From assembly GCA_934402155.1 (NCBI GenBank), contig CAKRTP010000036.1, forward strand, positions 1 through 16,132: 16,132 bases of DNA, given 5' to 3'. The DNA comes from an uncultured Blautia sp. (GTDB taxonomy: Bacteria; Bacillota; Clostridia; Lachnospirales; Lachnospiraceae). Below are positions 13,822-16,132 of this stretch, piece by piece. Numbering within the stretch: the stretch's first letter is position 1; every line of letters begins with the position of its first letter. The notes below the pieces were generated by a model. It was not told where the DNA came from. It worked only from the letters and a program-made list of their open reading frames with translations, and ran no database searches. Made by a program: the position numbers and the translations under genes.

Positions 13822-14781
13822 TTATTCTTCAGTTGGCTGAAGCTGTAAGCCCAGTTCTTTCAGTTTAGCAAGTACTTCTTCTAATGACTTGCGTCCAAGG
13901 TTACGAACCTTCATCATATCATCAGAAGTTCTGTTGCAAAGTTCTTCTACTGTGTTGATTCCGGCTCTCTTCAGGCAGTTGTAGGAACGAACAGAAAGTT
14001 CGAGCTCATCAATGCTCATTTCCAGAACCTTTTCTTTCTCATTGTCTTCCTTTTCGATCATGACTTCTGCAGTCTTTGCATTCTCAGAAAGATCAATGAA
14101 CAGGCTCAGATGTTCGCTCAGTACCTTTGCAGCAAGGCTGACCGCCTCATCCGGATCCAGTGTTCCATTGGTATATACATCCAATGTAAGCTTATCGAAA
14201 TCAGTAACCTGACCAACACGGGTATTTTCTACTACCATGTTTACACGGTCAACTGGTGTATAAATTGCATCAACAGCAATCACACCAATCGGCATGTCAT
14301 CAGTTTTACCTTTATCAGCACTGATATAACCACGTCCGCGTGTAATTGTAAGCTCCATAGCCAGTCTGCAGTCTTTGCCCCCGTTAAGAGTAGCAATGAC
14401 CTGATCTGGATTCATGATTTCGATATCCTGATCTGCCTGGATGTCTGCTGCAGTTACAACACCAGAACCTTCACACTCAATGTATGCGGTTTTTGGCTCA
14501 TTATCTGCACTGGTATTCTTGATAGCAAGGTTTTTCAGATTCATAATGATCTCTGAAACATCCTCTTTTACGCCCGGAATTGAGCTGAATTCATGAAGGA
14601 CTCCATCAATCTTAACCTGGCTTACTGCTGCTCCCGGAAGGGAGGACAGCATAATTCTTCTGAGAGAATTACCAAGTGTAGTACCATATCCTCTTTCCAG
14701 AGGTTCTACTACGAATCTGCCAAACTTTTTATCTTCGGAAATTTCCGTAATTTCGATTTTTGGTTTATTAAAATCAAACAC
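13822..14781 (-). CDS. rpoA: RNA polymerase alpha subunit
   Basis: The alpha subunit nucleates polymerase assembly and contacts upstream promoter DNA and activators. The 319 aa cover the N-terminal dimerisation domain (1 to about 230; [20 protein letters not shown] near 32) and the C-terminal domain (about 250-319; [31 protein letters not shown]). The length is normal for Firmicutes. The start is GTG, following AAGGAGG at 10 bases; the next in-frame Met is far inside the conserved domain. It lies between rpsD and rplQ in the usual order. Confidence 0.98.
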   Translation of the reverse strand: MFDFNKPKIEITEISEDKKFGRFVVEPLERGYGTTLGNSLRRIMLSSLPGAAVSQVKIDGVLHEFSSIPGVKEDVSEIIMNLKNLAIKNTSADNEPKTAYIECEGSGVVTAADIQADQDIEIMNPDQVIATLNGGKDCRLAMELTITRGRGYISADKGKTDDMPIGVIAVDAIYTPVDRVNMVVENTRVGQVTDFDKLTLDVYTNGTLDPDEAVSLAAKVLSEHLSLFIDLSENAKTAEVMIEKEDNEKEKVLEMSIDELELSVRSYNCLKRAGINTVEELCNRTSDDMMKVRNLGRKSLEEVLAKLKELGLQLQPTEE

Positions 14782-14834
14782 TATAAGGTTCCCTCCTTCT
14801 GGGTATTCAACATTTGAGGGTATTAACGAATGCT

Positions 14835-14863
14835 GTAACTGTGAAGATACTCCCCACAGTTAC
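14835..14863 (-). other. Inverted repeat in the rpsD-rpoA gap
   Basis: GTAACTGTG (14835-14843) pairs exactly with CACAGTTAC (14855-14863) around an 11-base loop. It stands in the 99-base gap between the rpsD stop and the rpoA start. No U tract follows, so it may be a processing or regulatory site. The arms resemble but do not match the GTTACTG/CAGTAAC repeats at 4185 and 6591. Confidence 0.75.
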
Positions 14864-14880
14864 AAATCGTACACTAATTA

Positions 14881-15474
14881 TTATTTAGAATACAGCTCGA
14901 CGATAAGCATTTCGTTTACCGGAACATCGATAGCTTCTCTTCTTGGAAGTTCTTTTACAGTTCCGCTTAATGTTTCCTGATTAACATCGATCCATTCCGG
15001 AACAAGTCTTCCGCCTGTTACTTCCAGGATTCCTTTATATCTCTCAGAACCTTTGCATTTTTCTTTGATTTCAATTGTATCACCAGCTTTTACAAGGTAA
15101 GACGGAATGTTTACACATTTGCCGTTTACAAGTACATGCTTGTGGTCAACGATCTGACGAGCTTCACGTCTGGTTCTTGCAAGACCCATACGGAATACTA
15201 CGTTGTCAAGTCTGCTCTCCAGGATAACCATAAGGTTTTCACCAGTCTGTCCCGGCATTCTGTCAGCTTTGTTGTAGTAGTTGTGGAAAGGTTTTTCCAG
15301 AACTCCGTAGATGAATTTTGCTTTCTGTTTTTCTCTTAACTGTAAACCGTACTCAGACATCTTTCTGTTTGCACGTTTTAACTGTCTTGTGGATTTTTTA
15401 TCAATTCCTAAATAAATCGGATCCAGGCCAAGGGATCTGCATCTTTTCAGAACAGGAACTCTATTTACTGCCAT
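14881..15474 (-). CDS. rpsD: 30S ribosomal protein S4, zinc-less form
   Basis: A primary 16S rRNA-binding protein that starts 30S assembly. The 197 aa include the S4 RNA-binding domain (ESRLDNVVFRMGLARTRREARQIVDHKHVLVNGK, about 87-120). The N-terminus MAVNRVPVLKRCRSLGLDP keeps only one cysteine where zinc-binding S4 proteins have a cysteine cluster, so this is the zinc-independent type. ATG follows TAGGAGGT. An 18-base gap separates it from rpsK. In Bacillus S4 represses its own mRNA; no such leader can be recognised in this short gap. Confidence 0.98.
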   Translation of the reverse strand: MAVNRVPVLKRCRSLGLDPIYLGIDKKSTRQLKRANRKMSEYGLQLREKQKAKFIYGVLEKPFHNYYNKADRMPGQTGENLMVILESRLDNVVFRMGLARTRREARQIVDHKHVLVNGKCVNIPSYLVKAGDTIEIKEKCKGSERYKGILEVTGGRLVPEWIDVNQETLSGTVKELPRREAIDVPVNEMLIVELYSK

Positions 15475-15492
15475 TTCAAGCTACCTCCTAAA

Positions 15493-15888
15493 TTAGACTC
15501 TTCTACGTTTTGGTGGACGGCATCCGTTATGCGGAACCGGTGTTACGTCACGGATACTTGTTACTTCAAGGCCGCAAGCCTGAAGTGCACGAATTGCAGC
15601 TTCACGTCCTGATCCTGGTCCTTTAACCATAACATCAACAGTTTTTAATCCATGAATCAGAGCAGCTTTTGTTGCAGTCTCTGCTGCCATCTGTGCTGCA
15701 TAAGGGGTAGATTTTCTTGAACCTCTAAATCCCAGACCGCCGGCACTTGCCCATGAAAGAGCATTTCCTTCACTGTCAGTCAGAGTAACAATTGTATTGT
15801 TAAAGGAAGACTGGATATGTGCCTGTCCGTGTTCAACGTTTTTCTTAACACGACGTTTAGTAGTCGCTTTTCTGGTTGTCTTTGCCAT
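15493..15888 (-). CDS. rpsK: 30S ribosomal protein S11
   Basis: A platform protein of the 30S subunit that contacts the mRNA at the E site. The 131-aa length equals that of Bacillus S11. The conserved core is clear: [49 protein letters not shown], and the end [16 protein letters not shown]. The ribosome binding site is weak (AGGTTAG before ATG), with a better AGGAAAG further upstream. The gene is 167 bases downstream of rpsM, an unusually long gap for this operon that is filled by repeats. Confidence 0.98.
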   Translation of the reverse strand: MAKTTRKATTKRRVKKNVEHGQAHIQSSFNNTIVTLTDSEGNALSWASAGGLGFRGSRKSTPYAAQMAAETATKAALIHGLKTVDVMVKGPGSGREAAIRALQACGLEVTSIRDVTPVPHNGCRPPKRRRV

Positions 15889-15933
15889 TTTAAAACTAAC
15901 CTACACTTTCCTATATATAATCAATTAATTCGT

Positions 15934-16001
15934 TTCGTAAGGAAGTTCGATTCACTAAATTCAGTCTGCGCTTACGCTTGCCTTCATTAAGTTCCTTCGA
16001 A
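15934..16001 (-). other. Long imperfect hairpin in the rpsM-rpsK gap
   Basis: TTCGTAAGGAA (15934-15944) pairs with TTCCTTCGAA (15992-16001) through 10 bp with one bulge. Weaker pairing continues inward (ACT..AAT with ATT..AGT). The structure encloses the first direct-repeat copy. No U tract follows. Confidence 0.6.
15953..15992. repeat. Direct repeat copy A in the rpsM-rpsK gap
   Basis: A 40-base unit beginning CACTAAATTCA and ending TTCATTAAGT. It aligns without gaps to copy B at 16011-16050, with 31 of 40 bases identical. The start-to-start distance is 58 bases. The outer ends are weakly complementary to each other, so each copy may fold on itself. Confidence 0.75.
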
Positions 16002-16010
16002 CAATATTCA

Positions 16011-16050
16011 CACTAAACTCATGCTGCATTTACATTTGCATTCGTTAAGT
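16011..16050. repeat. Direct repeat copy B in the rpsM-rpsK gap
   Basis: The second copy begins CACTAAACTCA and ends TTCGTTAAGT. With one flanking base pair more, ACACT-T-AAC pairs with GTT-T-AGTGT, and an inner TGCA/TGCA pairing makes a symmetrical hairpin. It ends 6 bases from the rpsM stop. Confidence 0.75.
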
Positions 16051-16055
16051 GTTCA

Positions 16056-16132
16056 TTATTTCTTCTTGTTTGCAACAGTTCTCTTAGGACCTTTGCGTGT
16101 TCTAGCATTTGTTTTGGTCTTCTGGCCACGAA
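16056..16132 (-). CDS. rpsM: 30S ribosomal protein S13, C-terminal end only
   Basis: The last 24 codons plus stop are inside the window: RGQKTKTNARTRKGPKRT followed by VANKKK. This is the typical basic S13 tail with the GQKTKTNARTRKG signature, which reaches into the decoding region. The rest of the gene lies beyond the right edge. Its position before rpsK, rpsD, rpoA and rplQ is the standard alpha-operon order. Confidence 0.96.
   Translation of the reverse strand, partial: RGQKTKTNARTRKGPKRTVANKKK

Noticed and set aside
15911..15930. TATATATA as an internal promoter for rpsK
   Set aside because: No acceptable -35 lies 16-18 bases upstream. It is probably just an AT-rich stretch.
15953..16050. 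CRISPR array
   Set aside because: There are only two diverged copies in a ribosomal operon gap with an 18-base spacer and no cas genes. They are imperfect direct repeats, not CRISPR.

Overview
The window looks like core chromosome of a Gram-positive Clostridia, most likely a Lachnospiraceae gut anaerobe. The evidence is a T-box leader, strong AGGAGG-type ribosome binding sites, a single-chain clostridial-type PurL, a zinc-less ribosomal protein S4, an enlarged L17, MurT/GatD cell-wall amidation, and a YedF/DUF3343 pair. I see no phage, IS element, CRISPR array, tRNA or rRNA. Nearly all genes are on the minus strand; only a LysR regulator and xpt are on the plus strand.

Read in the direction of minus-strand transcription, from the right end: the tail of the alpha (rpsM) ribosomal operon (rpsM' - rpsK - rpsD - rpoA - rplQ) ends at a strong terminator. 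Three of its gaps hold repeats or hairpins. Next comes murT-gatD, with its own promoter and an ATGA overlap; it makes the enzyme that amidates lipid II. Then follows a two-gene unit, a WYL-family-like HTH regulator and a sugar-binding-protein-like lipoprotein, whose stop and start codons are separated by one base. The lipoprotein converges on xpt at a shared terminator. Divergent from xpt is a selenium/sulfur-type cassette (yedF, DUF3343, a 75-aa unknown). Then csoR-mrp: a CsoR-type metal sensor followed by a Cys-rich Mrp/NBP35 Fe-S carrier ATPase. A bidirectional terminator separates mrp from the plus-strand LysR gene, which is divergent from purL. The left end is the promoter, T-box riboswitch and ribosome binding site of an aminoacylation or biosynthesis gene starting just outside the window. 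By alignment the specifier reads ACC (Thr), so thrS is the best guess.

Most of the window is housekeeping: translation, transcription, purine synthesis and salvage, peptidoglycan modification. No clearly new defence or mobile system is visible. The points most worth checking are (i) a short palindromic element (core GTGAACAGTAAC) in the leaders of purL, csoR and yedF, always in the same orientation; (ii) two 40-base imperfect direct repeats and a long hairpin between rpsM and rpsK; (iii) the regulator-lipoprotein pair without transporter genes; and (iv) the 75-aa protein at the end of the yedF cassette. Many start codons were moved inward from the longest ORF on ribosome-binding-site evidence; these are noted per gene.
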